Origin: Spirosoma foliorum
GTDB lineage: Bacteria; Bacteroidota; Bacteroidia; Cytophagales; Spirosomataceae
DNA: 64,000 bases
NCBI RefSeq assembly: GCF_014117325.1
Contig: NZ_CP059732.1
Location: forward strand, 5,779,001-5,843,000
Reading direction: 5' to 3'
Shown: positions 16,030 through 25,586 of the stretch, piece by piece
How the letters are laid out: each line of letters opens with the position of its first letter
Position numbering within the stretch: position 1 is the stretch's first letter
The notes under the pieces: model-generated
Told to the model about the DNA's origin: nothing
Database searches by the model: none
What the model saw: the letters and a program-made list of their open reading frames with translations, nothing else
Program-made: the position numbers and the translations under genes

Positions 16030-18264
16030 ATGAAATTCGTTCTTACCATTCTTCTGTTTGGTCTATATTTCTCGCTTCATAGCCAACCCATTGTTTATGT
16101 AACTCCAACTGGTTCAGGTAATTTATCGGGTTCATCCTGGACCAATGCTCTGTCAGGCAATCAGCTTCGAAATCAGTTAGCGTTAGCTACATCAGGAATG
16201 CAATTCTGGTTAGCAGGGGGTTCATACAATCCTGGAACAACACGAACCAATACATTTCAGATTCCATCAGGTGTGCAGGTATATGGTGGTTTCAATGGAA
16301 CCGAAATTTTCCTAAACAACCGTGCACTAAGCACGCCCTCCAGCACAACCCTTACTGGCGAAATTGGTGACCCAAACACAATTGGGGATAACGTTTACCA
16401 CGTTATCACATTTACAAATGTCTCAATCAATACTCAATTAAATGGTGTGGTCGTTACACGCGGTAATGCAAATGCCAGTACATCCCCAGATAACTGTGGT
16501 GGTGGAATTTACAATAATAGCAACGGTAATAGTATCAAAAGCAACCCTACAATATCCAACTGCCAAGTTATTGATAATACGGCAACTTATTCTGGAGGAG
16601 GCCTTTACAATGAAGCGCAATACGGAGGAGAAAGCTCCCCAACTTTTCAAAACTGCCTTTTCAAATCAAATAAGGCTTCTGTTGTGGGAGGAGGAGTTTA
16701 TAATTATGCTTATAGGGGACTCTGCAGTCCAAAACTTACTGACTGCATATTTACTAGTAATACTGCTAACTCAGGGGGTGGTTTGGGTAGTGCGGCAATC
16801 TTTAATGCAGGTTATAATAATCCGACCTTTATAAATTGTCTCTTCAGAAACAATTCTGCTGTTTCAGGAGGGGCAATTCACTTTGGAAGTTCATTTTACG
16901 CCTTTCTTAATCCATCTTTAAAAAATTGCTTACTAGACCATAACCAAGCCAGTGAAAACGGCGGGGCAATTTTGATGACAGCAGTAATTGGCTGCTCTGC
17001 CGATCCTGTACTCACTAACTGCATCATTACTGATAATTCAGCAGGAACAACAGGAGCAGGTATTTATGGTAGTTGTTATACGGATTCGGATATACGAATT
17101 CGCTTGACTAATAACATTATCTGGAACAATAGCTTTGCTTACAATAACAGTTCCGGCAACAAAGCTCCAGTATATAACATATCCTACTCCGACATTCAGG
17201 GAGGCTTTTCCGGAACAGGCAACATCAATGCTGATCCGTTGTTTGTAGACGCAACAAATGGCAATTATCGACTGCTCCGAAACAGCCCATGCATTAATAC
17301 AGGCGATCCAGCCAGCACAACTGCTAATGTATCATCGACCGATTTGGTTGGTAGCTCGCGCATTTTTGGTGGTCGAATTGATATGGGGGCATATGAGTTT
17401 ATTCCTTATGCCGACCTACGAATGGCGTTAGCACTTAACACACGAACACCTGCCATTAATGAGCCTGTTTCCTATAATTTAACTATAACTAACGATGGCC
17501 CGGAACCAGCGACTGCCGTTGGCTGGCAAAACCAACTCCCCCCGAATCTGGCCTTTGTGAGTGGGGCCAACGTCGCCAATTCATCTAATCTGGTTTCTGG
17601 AACAATTCCATCACTGGCACCAGGTGCAAGCACTCAGTTCAGTTATCAGGTGCAAGCGAAAGAGCCAGGTCGATACGTTAATGCGGCTCAGATTACGTCC
17701 AGCGATCAGCCTGACCCTGACAGTCAACCCGGTTCGGGTACAGGCGATGGACAGGATGATACCGCTCAGGCAGATCTGCGAACTATAGTTGATAACGGGA
17801 CTGTGTACGTATCGCCAAATCCTAATCAGGTGCCTTTGCCAGTTATTATATCAAATCAACCTCCAGCCGACCCTACTAAAGCTGACTTAAGTTTAAGCAT
17901 GTCAGCGTCTAAGCGAACCCTAAAAGCAGGGGATATAACAACAATTACACTTCAGGTTAGTAATGCAGGAGGGCTAGCGGTAACAGGTGTAACGGTAAAA
18001 CTCAATCTCCCGGTCGGCACATCTTTCGAATCGGGAAGTGGATTTAGTGTGAATGGGCAGACAGCTATAGGGAGCGTTGGGTCAATTAGTGCCGATACAT
18101 CGACTCCATTAACAGCCCAAGTACGTGTCAATTCAGGTAATCCAGCTTACCTAACTGCTGAAATCCTGACCAGTAATCAACCCGATCCTGATAGCCACCC
18201 TAATTCTGGTACCGACGATGGAGAGGACGATACTATTTCTATTGATTTACGTGTTATACCATAA
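16030..18264 (+). CDS. Secreted beta-helix protein with choice-of-anchor Q motif and two DUF11 domains
   Basis: A TTG at 16015 opens the frame, but ATG 16030 (MKFVLTILLFGLYFSLHSQ) gives a clean signal peptide, so I start there (744 residues). Residues about 20-460 are right-handed beta-helix repeats, with recurring NPTFINCLFRNN-type turns and GGG(I/L)YN segments, closing with DLVGSSRIFGGRIDMGAYEF, the end motif of choice-of-anchor Q proteins. Two DUF11 domains follow (EPVSYNLTITNDGPEPA and AGDITTITLQVSNAGG), each ending in a D/G-rich SNQPDPDS...DDGEDDT linker that looks calcium-binding. It is probably a secreted or surface protein. No type IX C-terminal domain is seen. The beta-helix may bind or cut polysaccharide, but no catalytic motif is evident. 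Confidence 0.85.
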   Translation: MKFVLTILLFGLYFSLHSQPIVYVTPTGSGNLSGSSWTNALSGNQLRNQLALATSGMQFWLAGGSYNPGTTRTNTFQIPSGVQVYGGFNGTEIFLNNRALSTPSSTTLTGEIGDPNTIGDNVYHVITFTNVSINTQLNGVVVTRGNANASTSPDNCGGGIYNNSNGNSIKSNPTISNCQVIDNTATYSGGGLYNEAQYGGESSPTFQNCLFKSNKASVVGGGVYNYAYRGLCSPKLTDCIFTSNTANSGGGLGSAAIFNAGYNNPTFINCLFRNNSAVSGGAIHFGSSFYAFLNPSLKNCLLDHNQASENGGAILMTAVIGCSADPVLTNCIITDNSAGTTGAGIYGSCYTDSDIRIRLTNNIIWNNSFAYNNSSGNKAPVYNISYSDIQGGFSGTGNINADPLFVDATNGNYRLLRNSPCINTGDPASTTANVSSTDLVGSSRIFGGRIDMGAYEFIPYADLRMALALNTRTPAINEPVSYNLTITNDGPEPATAVGWQNQLPPNLAFVSGANVANSSNLVSGTIPSLAPGASTQFSYQVQAKEPGRYVNAAQITSSDQPDPDSQPGSGTGDGQDDTAQADLRTIVDNGTVYVSPNPNQVPLPVIISNQPPADPTKADLSLSMSASKRTLKAGDITTITLQVSNAGGLAVTGVTVKLNLPVGTSFESGSGFSVNGQTAIGSVGSISADTSTPLTAQVRVNSGNPAYLTAEILTSNQPDPDSHPNSGTDDGEDDTISIDLRVIP

Positions 18265-18316
18265 ACCAAAGACGATTTTTCTTTCCCTGACCAGAAACTA
18301 ATTCATAAACAATTAC

Positions 18317-19132
18317 TTAAAAAGTCAGGCTGTTAATCTGTTTCTGATTAACAAAATCGTACTGGTATGTATTGAACGCCTGATCGTCCTGTTCTACAAT
18401 CCGATACCCTCGGTAGGGCGTTCCCCAGCTACTCCCAAAATGGGCATCGAACAACAACGCCGACTTCAGGTAGAAGATACTCTGATCTTTTGTATGGTCA
18501 TGCCCATGAAAAACGGCCCTCACCGTTGAAAAATCGGTCAGGACCGACACAATACCCGTACAAACATCGGTTGCCTGAATGTTGTGAATAAAGGGGATGT
18601 GCATGAATAAAAATATGGGAACTGTAGAACGAGCCGATGTTACAGCCTGCCGAAGCCACACATCATCGCCACAAAGGGTATCGCCCGCTTCATTTGAGGT
18701 ATCCAGAAGAATGAGCGTGGCATTATCCAGTTCAACAACGTGGTTGGTCGCATACCCCCAAAGTTGTTGCCAGGTATCCAAACTAACGCGATCATGATTG
18801 CCGCGCGTTACATAATAGGGAACTGGTAGGGTGTCCAGATACGCCTTCGCTTTAGGGAGCAAACCATTATTTCCCTCATGCACCAAGTCGCCATTGATGA
18901 CAATAAATTGGAGCGGCTTCGTCTTGTGTTCTTGCTTAAGAGCGGCTAACAAGTCGGTATAAAACTGATCCGAGGTTGTGGACGGCTCGCCCAGATGCCC
19001 ATCAGAGGCTACCGCAAAACGTAAACCGGCAGCAGGAGTAACGGTATCTGTATGTTTACAACTGGCCAGCAAGGCCGCTGAAATAGTGCCTAATGTTCCC
19101 TGTAAAAATAATCGACGACTAAAGTGAATCAT
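18317..19132 (-). CDS. Calcineurin-like metallophosphoesterase, Tat/lipoprotein signal
   Basis: The frame opens at TTG 19144, but ATG 19132 begins MIHFSRRLFLQG, a twin-arginine signal (SRRLFL), followed by a hydrophobic stretch and lipobox LLASC, so I start there (271 residues). Metallophosphoesterase motifs in order: ASDGHLGE (usually D-x-H), NGDLVHEGNN, RGNHD, MHIPF and FHGHDHTKD. The enzyme should bind two metal ions and act on phosphoesters in the cell envelope; the substrate is unknown. A second protein of this family lies at 49474-50394. A long inverted repeat separates it from the upstream ATPase gene on the same strand. Confidence 0.88.
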   Translation of the reverse strand: MIHFSRRLFLQGTLGTISAALLASCKHTDTVTPAAGLRFAVASDGHLGEPSTTSDQFYTDLLAALKQEHKTKPLQFIVINGDLVHEGNNGLLPKAKAYLDTLPVPYYVTRGNHDRVSLDTWQQLWGYATNHVVELDNATLILLDTSNEAGDTLCGDDVWLRQAVTSARSTVPIFLFMHIPFIHNIQATDVCTGIVSVLTDFSTVRAVFHGHDHTKDQSIFYLKSALLFDAHFGSSWGTPYRGYRIVEQDDQAFNTYQYDFVNQKQINSLTF

Positions 19133-19225
19133 GGATAAAGGCAATCACCTTACGTAGTGACTTCTGCAAACCAAAGAACGAATTTGTAAGTAGAGATAAC
19201 ATTAAGGCGTCGTTAATTCTACATG

Positions 19226-19296
19226 GATACTGTAAAATGGATAATGCCTCATTCGGGCATATAGCTCAAATGAGGCATTATCCATTTTACAGTATC
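19226..19296. terminator. 28-bp perfect inverted repeat after the AAA+ ATPase gene
   Basis: The arms 19226-19253 and 19269-19296 are perfectly complementary with a 15-nt loop, just beyond the ATPase stop (19302). The arms contain ATAATGCCTCATT, a string also recognisable in other intergenic inverted repeats of this window. It may act as a terminator between the two leftward genes. Confidence 0.75.
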
Positions 19297-19301
19297 AATT
19301 A

Positions 19302-20834
19302 TCAATACCGATCGTCGTCCTCCTCTTCATCCTCCTCTCCGAAGTTAGTGCCGGGGTTGAACATAGAGCCGAGTAAGTCTTTGAACGATAGGCCCGTATC
19401 CATAGCTTTTTTACCGACAAGTGAATGCTCAGCCAGACCGTGCAGGGCAAATTCCATCATGAACAATTTTTCGGCTTTGCTCAAACGGGCATGAAACTGA
19501 TCGACCACATCATCTAACCCATCAATCGTACGAAGCCGGGCTTCATAGTCGCGGTTGGTAAGGTCGTTGAGGATATCCATCGTATTTCCATCACCAAACC
19601 AGTCTGTAATTTTCTTGTAAGGATTGCCGCGCTTATCTTTTTTAGCCTTCTCCGGATTCGGGAAGTATTCTAAAAATTGATTCCGAATGGCTTTTCCAAT
19701 CAGGTTCTGCGCCACAATAACAGGACCTTCTACCTCACCTTCGTACACCAACTCAACCTTACCACAAATGGCCGGAACAACACCATATAGATCAGCAATG
19801 CGAACGTGCGTTTCTTTTTCGCCATTGAGCAACGCCCGACGCTCAGCCGAGGAAAGCAGGTTCTCGTAGGCCGAAATCGTCATCCGGGCAGAAACCCCAC
19901 TCTTCGAGTCGACATACTCGCTTTCACGGGCTTCCAGAGCTATTTGCTCAATCAAATCCGCAATCAGATCGTTGGCTTTCACCATACTGGCCTGCTCCGT
20001 TTTAACGATCGCTTCCTGCATGGTAATCTTTTTACCGATTTCAATAGATTTCGGATAGTGAGTCACAATCTGCGAATCAATCCGGTCCTTCAAGGGCGTT
20101 ACAATGCTGCCCCGGTTGGTGTAATCTTCGGGGTTAGCCGTAAAGACAAACTGAATATCGAGCGGCAGTCGAAGTTTAAAGCCCCGAATCTGAATGTCCC
20201 CTTCCTGCAAAATGTTAAACAGGGACACCTGAATACGAGCCTGTAAATCAGGCAATTCATTGATCACAAAAATGCAACGGTGCGATCGGGGAATCAGACC
20301 AAAGTGAATCGTACGCTCATCCGAATAAGGCAGCTTTAGCGTAGCCGCTTTAATGGGGTCTACATCCCCAATCAGGTCGGCCACCGATACATCGGGCGTA
20401 GCGAGTTTCTCGGTATAACGGTCGTTACGATGCATCCAGGCGATAGGCGTTTGATCCCCTTTTTCGGCAATCAAATCGATGGCAAACCGAGAGAGCGGCA
20501 GCATCGGATCATCGTTCAGTTCAGACCCGGCCACTACTGGAATGTACTCATCCAGCAAATTAACCATCAGGCGTGCAATACGGGTTTTGGCTTGCCCACG
20601 CAATCCCAACAAGTTGATGTGGTGCATGGATAAAATAGCCCGTTCTACATCAGGAATGACGGTATCTTCGTAACCCCATATACCCGGAAAAACAACTTCT
20701 TTGTTTTTGATTCGCTCAATCAAATTATCTCGTAGTTCCTGTTTAATGGAGCGAGATTGATACCCGGCGGCTTTGAGTTCGCCAAGTGTAGAGATCATTA
20801 GTAATTTTGATGCTTTCAGGCTGCGGTAGTTCAT
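19302..20834 (-). CDS. MoxR/magnesium-chelatase-type AAA+ ATPase
   Basis: 510 residues from ATG 20834; ATG 20798 (MISTLGELKAAGYQSRS) would give 498 residues and may be the true start. Walker A is GLRGQAKT at residues 77-84. The Walker B-like strand reads IFVINELPDL, with Asn where Asp is usual, followed by the helix-2 insert ILQEGDIQIRGF and the sensor segment FVFTANPEDYTNRGSI, all typical of the Mg-chelatase/MoxR clade. The C-terminus ends in an acidic run (EEDEEEDDD). Such ATPases remodel protein complexes, often with a VWA-domain partner, but none is adjacent here. The gene looks monocistronic, bounded by inverted repeats on both sides. The exact client is unknown. Confidence 0.85.
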   Translation of the reverse strand: MNYRSLKASKLLMISTLGELKAAGYQSRSIKQELRDNLIERIKNKEVVFPGIWGYEDTVIPDVERAILSMHHINLLGLRGQAKTRIARLMVNLLDEYIPVVAGSELNDDPMLPLSRFAIDLIAEKGDQTPIAWMHRNDRYTEKLATPDVSVADLIGDVDPIKAATLKLPYSDERTIHFGLIPRSHRCIFVINELPDLQARIQVSLFNILQEGDIQIRGFKLRLPLDIQFVFTANPEDYTNRGSIVTPLKDRIDSQIVTHYPKSIEIGKKITMQEAIVKTEQASMVKANDLIADLIEQIALEARESEYVDSKSGVSARMTISAYENLLSSAERRALLNGEKETHVRIADLYGVVPAICGKVELVYEGEVEGPVIVAQNLIGKAIRNQFLEYFPNPEKAKKDKRGNPYKKITDWFGDGNTMDILNDLTNRDYEARLRTIDGLDDVVDQFHARLSKAEKLFMMEFALHGLAEHSLVGKKAMDTGLSFKDLLGSMFNPGTNFGEEDEEEDDDRY

Positions 20835-20843
20835 TTGCTTTGT

Positions 20844-20935
20844 AATGATGAATTATGAATGATAAATAATGAATTACAAAGACGAGTGTACTGATGTAAG
20901 TACCCTTCATCGTTTATCATTCATAATTCATCATT
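20844..20935. repeat. 23-bp inverted repeat in a divergent promoter region
   Basis: The arms 20844-20866 and 20913-20935 are perfectly complementary around a 46-nt spacer. The arms are built from AATGATGAAT/TATGAATGAT-like words. It lies between the start of the ATPase gene and the start of the IPT/TIG gene, so it is unlikely to be only a terminator. Confidence 0.8.
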
Positions 20936-21036
20936 CATCATTAGGTCTAACAGGCTTTCGGAAGAAATGGTTTTTTGACGCTCAAATTGACTAATTTTAC
21001 CACGTAAGCGTCGGGTATAGTCTCCCGTTGCCAGTT

Positions 21037-22830
21037 ATGAAATATACTGTACCTTTCTTTTTTTTCTTTCTTGTATTAATCGGCTTAGCGGGCTGCCGTG
21101 TTCAGAATAACCCACCAGAACTGCTCCGGTTATCAGCCCAGAAAGCTTACATTGGCGATCCTCTTACGCTAAGTGGCTATCAATTTGGCTCCGATCCTGC
21201 TGTTACATTCGGTGTTGCCACATCGGCGGTTACGGCTCCAATCAGTAGTCACGACGACAATACGATTCAGCTGATGGTTCCCTTAGTAGCTCCCGGTTCT
21301 ACTCAGATTCGTGTTCGTAACGATCAGGGCACATCAGATCCGCTCCCTTTTATAGTTCAGCAACCAGCACCGGCTGTAGCTACAGTTACGCCCAGTAATG
21401 GGTTACCCGGCACAACCGTCGTTATCACAGGTAATTACCTGAATCAAATTACCCGAGTTCGTTTCGATACGTTAAATGCAATTATTAAAGATAGTTCGGC
21501 ACAGAAACTTACTGTTGTTGTACCGCCTACTATGCCTCGGGGAGTATTTGCCCTTGCTATTGAAACAAAGGGAGGTAATACATCAAATTCATTTATTGTA
21601 TCGGGCACACCTCAGATTACCAGTATTAGCCCACTACGCGCCAAACCAGGCACTGAGCTAGTTATACAAGGCCAGAATTTGACTGATGGTATTGTCAGCA
21701 TCAATGGGCTTACTACCGAAAAAGCCTTAACAACAGTTAAAGACACAGAGATTCGAACCTCGATTCCAGCTACCGCGACATCGGGTTTGGTAACTGTTAA
21801 AGTTTTTGAAACACTAGTGGCCACCAGCACTGATACGCTGAAGATCATTCAACCCCCTTTCATTACCAATTTGCTCGCCCAGGATGGTATTGCAGGTGAT
21901 AAACTGTTGGTAAACGGTCGCAATCTCCGCGATGTCACCAGCATGACGGTTGGCAACGTTGCGGCTTCATTTCGCATCATCAGCGATACGCAGGTCGAAG
22001 TGACTATACCAGCGCTGACGGCCTCGGGTGCTGTACAGATCTCGGCCAGCAGCATCGGCGGCACCGCAACGGGAACAGATTCGTTCTTTTTCTATTTGCC
22101 CCCTACCAACCTCGTAGTTACGCCAGCACGTCAGCTTCGCGGCCGAACGCTTACCGTTTCGGGTAAAAATCTTTATCGGATTACAACCGTTAGCGTTAGT
22201 GGCATTACGGTACCGATCACCAGCCGAAATGAAGGTACTGATTTGCTGATCGGCGTGCCTGATAATGCAGTCAGTGGTTCTGTTATCGTTACGAGCCGAG
22301 CCGGTACAGCTTCAGCACCTTTAGTTGTTATTCAGGCTCCTGTAGTTACCAGTATTCTGCCTGCCAAAGCTCGAACCGGAGACCGAATCGTTGTGACGGG
22401 TGACTTTCTGTTAAACGCACAGATTTACTTTAGTGGCTCCACAACTCCAGCAGTTGATGGCGGTAAAAATGAGGACACTGAACGATGGATTCTGGTGCCA
22501 TCCGATGCACAAGCGGGTCCCTTACGCGTCGTAAACGTAGTGGGCGAACTTCTGACATCCATGTTTTTTGCCCCTGTCCGGCTGGCAACTATTACTGATT
22601 TTGTGCCCAAGACGGCTAAAGTCGCCTACGAGGTTACCATTACAGGGCAAAACTTAGCCAGCGTAACAGCTGTGCGATTTAATGGAGGTACCTCTACACC
22701 AGCAACGTTCCGGATTTCGGGCAGTTCGCTAATCGCGATCGTTCCTGCGGATGCTGTTACCGGTCAGATTTGCCTTATAAATGAAGCTGGAACAATCTGT
22801 AGTACTGGCACGATCACGATAACAAAATAG
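21037..22830 (+). CDS. IPT/TIG-repeat lipoprotein
   Basis: A TTG at 21028 opens the frame, but ATG 21037 directly precedes the signal peptide (MKYTVPFFFFFLVLIGLAGC), giving 597 residues with the lipid-modified Cys in LAGC. The mature protein is a string of seven IPT/TIG (immunoglobulin-like) domains of about 80 residues. Each opens with a pattern like P.I..I.P..G..G..V.I.G.(N/F)L, for example SPLRAKPGTELVIQGQNL and PAKARTGDRIVVTGDFL. No catalytic domain is present. Such proteins are usually outer-membrane or surface binding proteins, often near polysaccharide-use genes, but no such locus is adjacent. The gene is divergent from the AAA+ ATPase. Confidence 0.87.
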   Translation: MKYTVPFFFFFLVLIGLAGCRVQNNPPELLRLSAQKAYIGDPLTLSGYQFGSDPAVTFGVATSAVTAPISSHDDNTIQLMVPLVAPGSTQIRVRNDQGTSDPLPFIVQQPAPAVATVTPSNGLPGTTVVITGNYLNQITRVRFDTLNAIIKDSSAQKLTVVVPPTMPRGVFALAIETKGGNTSNSFIVSGTPQITSISPLRAKPGTELVIQGQNLTDGIVSINGLTTEKALTTVKDTEIRTSIPATATSGLVTVKVFETLVATSTDTLKIIQPPFITNLLAQDGIAGDKLLVNGRNLRDVTSMTVGNVAASFRIISDTQVEVTIPALTASGAVQISASSIGGTATGTDSFFFYLPPTNLVVTPARQLRGRTLTVSGKNLYRITTVSVSGITVPITSRNEGTDLLIGVPDNAVSGSVIVTSRAGTASAPLVVIQAPVVTSILPAKARTGDRIVVTGDFLLNAQIYFSGSTTPAVDGGKNEDTERWILVPSDAQAGPLRVVNVVGELLTSMFFAPVRLATITDFVPKTAKVAYEVTITGQNLASVTAVRFNGGTSTPATFRISGSSLIAIVPADAVTGQICLINEAGTICSTGTITITK

Positions 22831-22849
22831 ATTCTGGTTGATCGTTGTT

Positions 22850-22930
22850 GCATCTTTGCGGCTCCTCCTCCCTAGATGGTTTTATCAGACAAAAAATTGC
22901 CGATGCGTAGGAGCCGCAAAGATGCGGCTC
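22850..22930. terminator. Inverted repeat between convergent genes
   Basis: GCATCTTTGCGGCTCC (22850-22865) pairs with 22910-22925, and the right arm itself contains the hairpin GAGCCGCA-AAGA-TGCGGCTC (22911-22930) that runs to the edge of the dehydrogenase stop codon. A related hairpin, AGCCGCAA-TCCC-TTGCGGCT, lies at 55588-55607. It probably serves as a bidirectional terminator. Confidence 0.7.
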
Positions 22931-23868
22931 TACATCTCCTTAATCTGTCTCACTAATACTTCATTAATTCGGACATAACTCTCATGCGTCCATCCGCCGA
23001 CGTGTGGCGTTAATACAACCCGATTGGACTGGCGTAGGTAATCAAACGCAGCTTGCTGATCCGGAGTGAGTTTGGCTAATTTCTCATTCTCCAGCACATC
23101 CAGCGTTGCGCCACGCAGTTTGCCATTTTCCAGACCGCGTACAACGGCTGCCAGTGATACGATTTCGCCCCGTGCAATGTTATTCAGGTAGAATGGTTTG
23201 GCCACCTGATCGATAAACGTATCGTTAACCATCTTGCGCGTCTTATCTGTCAGCGGAATGTGTAGGCTAATAATATCCGCTTCGGCCATGATCTGAGCCT
23301 GCGTAGCTTCCTGGGCAAATTGATCACCATAGTTCGTCAGGAATTTGTCATAGGCCAGTACCCGACAACCAAATCCACTGAGTCGCTGGGCCGTAGCCCG
23401 ACCGTTGTTACCATAACCGATCAGGCCGACCGTCATGCTGCCAAGTTCATAACCTCGGTTACCTTCCCGATCCCAAATTCCCTGGCGTACTTCCCGATCT
23501 GCCTTCAGAATATTGGCCAACAAGGCTAATAACATGCCCACGGTGTGCTCAGCAACGGCATCTCGATTGCCCTCGCCCGCGTGAAAAACAGCAATACCGC
23601 GTTGTTCAACAGTTGCCAGATCAATCAAATCCAAACCGGCACCTGCCCGGCCAATAAACCGAAGATTAGGTGCCTGGCTCAACAATTCATCGTCGACGGT
23701 GGTTTTACTCCGAATAATAAGCCCCTCAAAGGGCGTAAGTGCTGGTATCAATTCAGCCCGACTAATTTTTGGCTGATAGTCATAGGCAAAGCCAGCCTCA
23801 TCAAGCATGGCAAAAAGCGACGGGTGCATTTCGTCGGCAATGAGAATAGAGGGTTGGTTCTGGGACAT
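22930..23868 (-). CDS. D-isomer-specific 2-hydroxyacid dehydrogenase (phosphoglycerate dehydrogenase-like)
   Basis: I start at ATG 23868 (MSQNQPSILIADEMHPS, 312 residues), rather than the TTG at 23895, because the N-terminal strand of the family begins here. NAD-binding motif GLIGYGNNGRATAQRL, catalytic Arg in NIARGEIV, Glu in LDVLENE and His in LTPHVGG are all present. No C-terminal ACT domain is found, so it is the short form. It could make 3-phosphohydroxypyruvate for serine synthesis or reduce another 2-keto acid. No serine-pathway gene is adjacent. The gene is divergent from pdxA. Confidence 0.88.
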   Translation of the reverse strand: MSQNQPSILIADEMHPSLFAMLDEAGFAYDYQPKISRAELIPALTPFEGLIIRSKTTVDDELLSQAPNLRFIGRAGAGLDLIDLATVEQRGIAVFHAGEGNRDAVAEHTVGMLLALLANILKADREVRQGIWDREGNRGYELGSMTVGLIGYGNNGRATAQRLSGFGCRVLAYDKFLTNYGDQFAQEATQAQIMAEADIISLHIPLTDKTRKMVNDTFIDQVAKPFYLNNIARGEIVSLAAVVRGLENGKLRGATLDVLENEKLAKLTPDQQAAFDYLRQSNRVVLTPHVGGWTHESYVRINEVLVRQIKEM

Positions 23869-23902
23869 CCGAGGGGTTTTCGTAACTTGCAACAATCTTA
23901 AG

Positions 23903-23996
23903 TAATGAATAATGTATAATGGCCAATGAATAATGCCTTTTCGGCTTGCTCAAATCCCTTCCTCATTATCCATTAGTCATTCTCCATTTTTCATTA
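23903..23996. repeat. Imperfect 33-bp AATG-rich inverted repeat
   Basis: The arms 23903-23935 and 23964-23996 match at 26 of 33 positions. They are made of TAATGAATAATG-like words, as in the repeat at 20844-20935. It lies between the divergent dehydrogenase and pdxA genes. Confidence 0.65.
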
Positions 23997-24022
23997 ACTC
24001 TTGGCGAAACTACGAAAAGTAC

Positions 24023-25573
24023 ATGGAACAACGCCAACCTACCGAACCGAATCAACCCCGCACCAACCCAGCAGGTGGGCCTAAACCTGATACTAAACCA
24101 GCCGATGCTCAAGCGCAGCCAGCGACAGAACAGCGGTCCAGTAATCAGTCTCGTCAGAATCGTCAAGATGTTCCTTATCAGAACAATCGAAACGGAGGGA
24201 ATGCTGGTGGAAATACTTCGCCCAATCGTCCTGAGCGGTCATTCAAAGCGATGCCGAACCAAAATCAGCGAGACAACCGTCAGCAAAATAATGGCCAGCG
24301 CCCTAATGAAGCACGTCAGCGAGAAGACGATCAACGGCAAAAGAATCAACGCGATAATCGGCAGCAACAAAACGGGCAACGTCCGAACGAAGCACGCCAA
24401 CGGGAGGAACCTCGGGAACCTCGTCCCGATCGTGACCGCAATTCGACTAATAACCGCCCTTCAGCTCGCGAAACGATGCAAAATGACGCATTCGGACGCG
24501 ATTTTGGCAATTCGGCTGTTCAGCCAACCGAGCATGTAGGCCGGGAAGATCGACTGGTGATCGGCATTTCGCTGGGCGATTACAATGGCATTGGCCCTGA
24601 AGTAATTCTTAAAGCGCTCCAATACAATCGGTTGCAGAAAATTTGTACGCCGGTCATTTATGGCTCGATGCGGATTCTAAACCGCTATCGCAATCTATTG
24701 AACCTGAAAGACTGGAATCTGAATGGTGCCCAGACAATTGGTCAGATTAGCCATAAATTAACCAACGTCATTACCTGCTGGCCCGACCAGAATCATGAGA
24801 TTCAGCCTGGTCACGTAACGCCCGAAGCCGGTCAGGCGGCTCTGGCCTGTTTGCAAAGGGCTGTCGATGACCTGAAAAATGGCAAATTAGACGCCCTTGT
24901 TACGGCCCCGATCAACAAATACAATATCCAGTCGGAAGAGTTCAAATTTCCAGGCCACACCGAATACCTGGCTCAGCAATTCGACGTTCAGGACAACCTG
25001 ATGTTTATGGTGAGTGAAACCTTGCGCATTGGCGTTGTAACGGGACACATCCCGCTGGGCCGTGTCCGGCAGAATGTAACCCGCGAGCGAATTGCCCAGA
25101 AACTGCACATGATGATGCAGTCGCTTAAGCAGGATTTCGGGATCGATAGACCAAAAATTGCCGTACTTGGGTTGAATCCGCACGCAGGCGAAGAGGGTCT
25201 TTTAGGCAACGAAGAACAGGATATTGTCAAGCCACTAGTGGCCGAATTCGTTAACAAAGGTGAGCTGGTATTTGGCCCCTACCCTGCCGATGGTTTCTTC
25301 GGCACAAGGGCGTACAAGAAATTCGACGCAGTACTGGCCATGTACCACGATCAGGGCTTAATTCCGTTTAAGGCAATTGCTTTTGAGGAAGGTGTCAATT
25401 TTACAGCGGGCATGCCTGCCGTTCGAACATCGCCCGATCACGGCACGGCCTATGATATTGCCGGTAAAGATCTTGCCGATGAAACTTCGATGCTCCAGGC
25501 TATTTACACTGCCATTGATGTTGCCCGCAACCGAAAGGAGTTCTTAGAACTGGAAGCAGGCGCATTGAAATGA
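24023..25573 (+). CDS. pdxA: 4-hydroxythreonine-4-phosphate dehydrogenase with a long disordered N-terminal extension
   Basis: The catalytic part begins about residue 173 (DRLVIGISLGDYNGIGPEVI) and has the family marks PINKYNIQ, FPGHTEYLAQ, GLNPHAGE, MYHDQGLIPFKA and TSPDHGTAYDIAGK, including the three metal-binding histidines. PdxA oxidises 4-phosphohydroxy-L-threonine in the pyridoxal phosphate pathway. I start at ATG 24023 (516 residues); the earlier ATG 23933 lies inside an intergenic inverted repeat. The normal enzyme is about 330-350 residues. Here an extra 170 residues, rich in Gln, Asn, Arg and Pro with repeated QNGQRPNEARQRE units, precede it. The extension looks intrinsically disordered and may bind nucleic acid or localise the enzyme. 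Confidence 0.92.
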   Translation: MEQRQPTEPNQPRTNPAGGPKPDTKPADAQAQPATEQRSSNQSRQNRQDVPYQNNRNGGNAGGNTSPNRPERSFKAMPNQNQRDNRQQNNGQRPNEARQREDDQRQKNQRDNRQQQNGQRPNEARQREEPREPRPDRDRNSTNNRPSARETMQNDAFGRDFGNSAVQPTEHVGREDRLVIGISLGDYNGIGPEVILKALQYNRLQKICTPVIYGSMRILNRYRNLLNLKDWNLNGAQTIGQISHKLTNVITCWPDQNHEIQPGHVTPEAGQAALACLQRAVDDLKNGKLDALVTAPINKYNIQSEEFKFPGHTEYLAQQFDVQDNLMFMVSETLRIGVVTGHIPLGRVRQNVTRERIAQKLHMMMQSLKQDFGIDRPKIAVLGLNPHAGEEGLLGNEEQDIVKPLVAEFVNKGELVFGPYPADGFFGTRAYKKFDAVLAMYHDQGLIPFKAIAFEEGVNFTAGMPAVRTSPDHGTAYDIAGKDLADETSMLQAIYTAIDVARNRKEFLELEAGALK

Positions 25574-25586
25574 GTTATAAAGTTGT

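Noticed and set aside
23933..24022. Start of pdxA at ATG 23933
   Set aside because: This stretch is the imperfect AATG-type inverted repeat and its translation shows no protein-like character; ATG 24023 is better placed.
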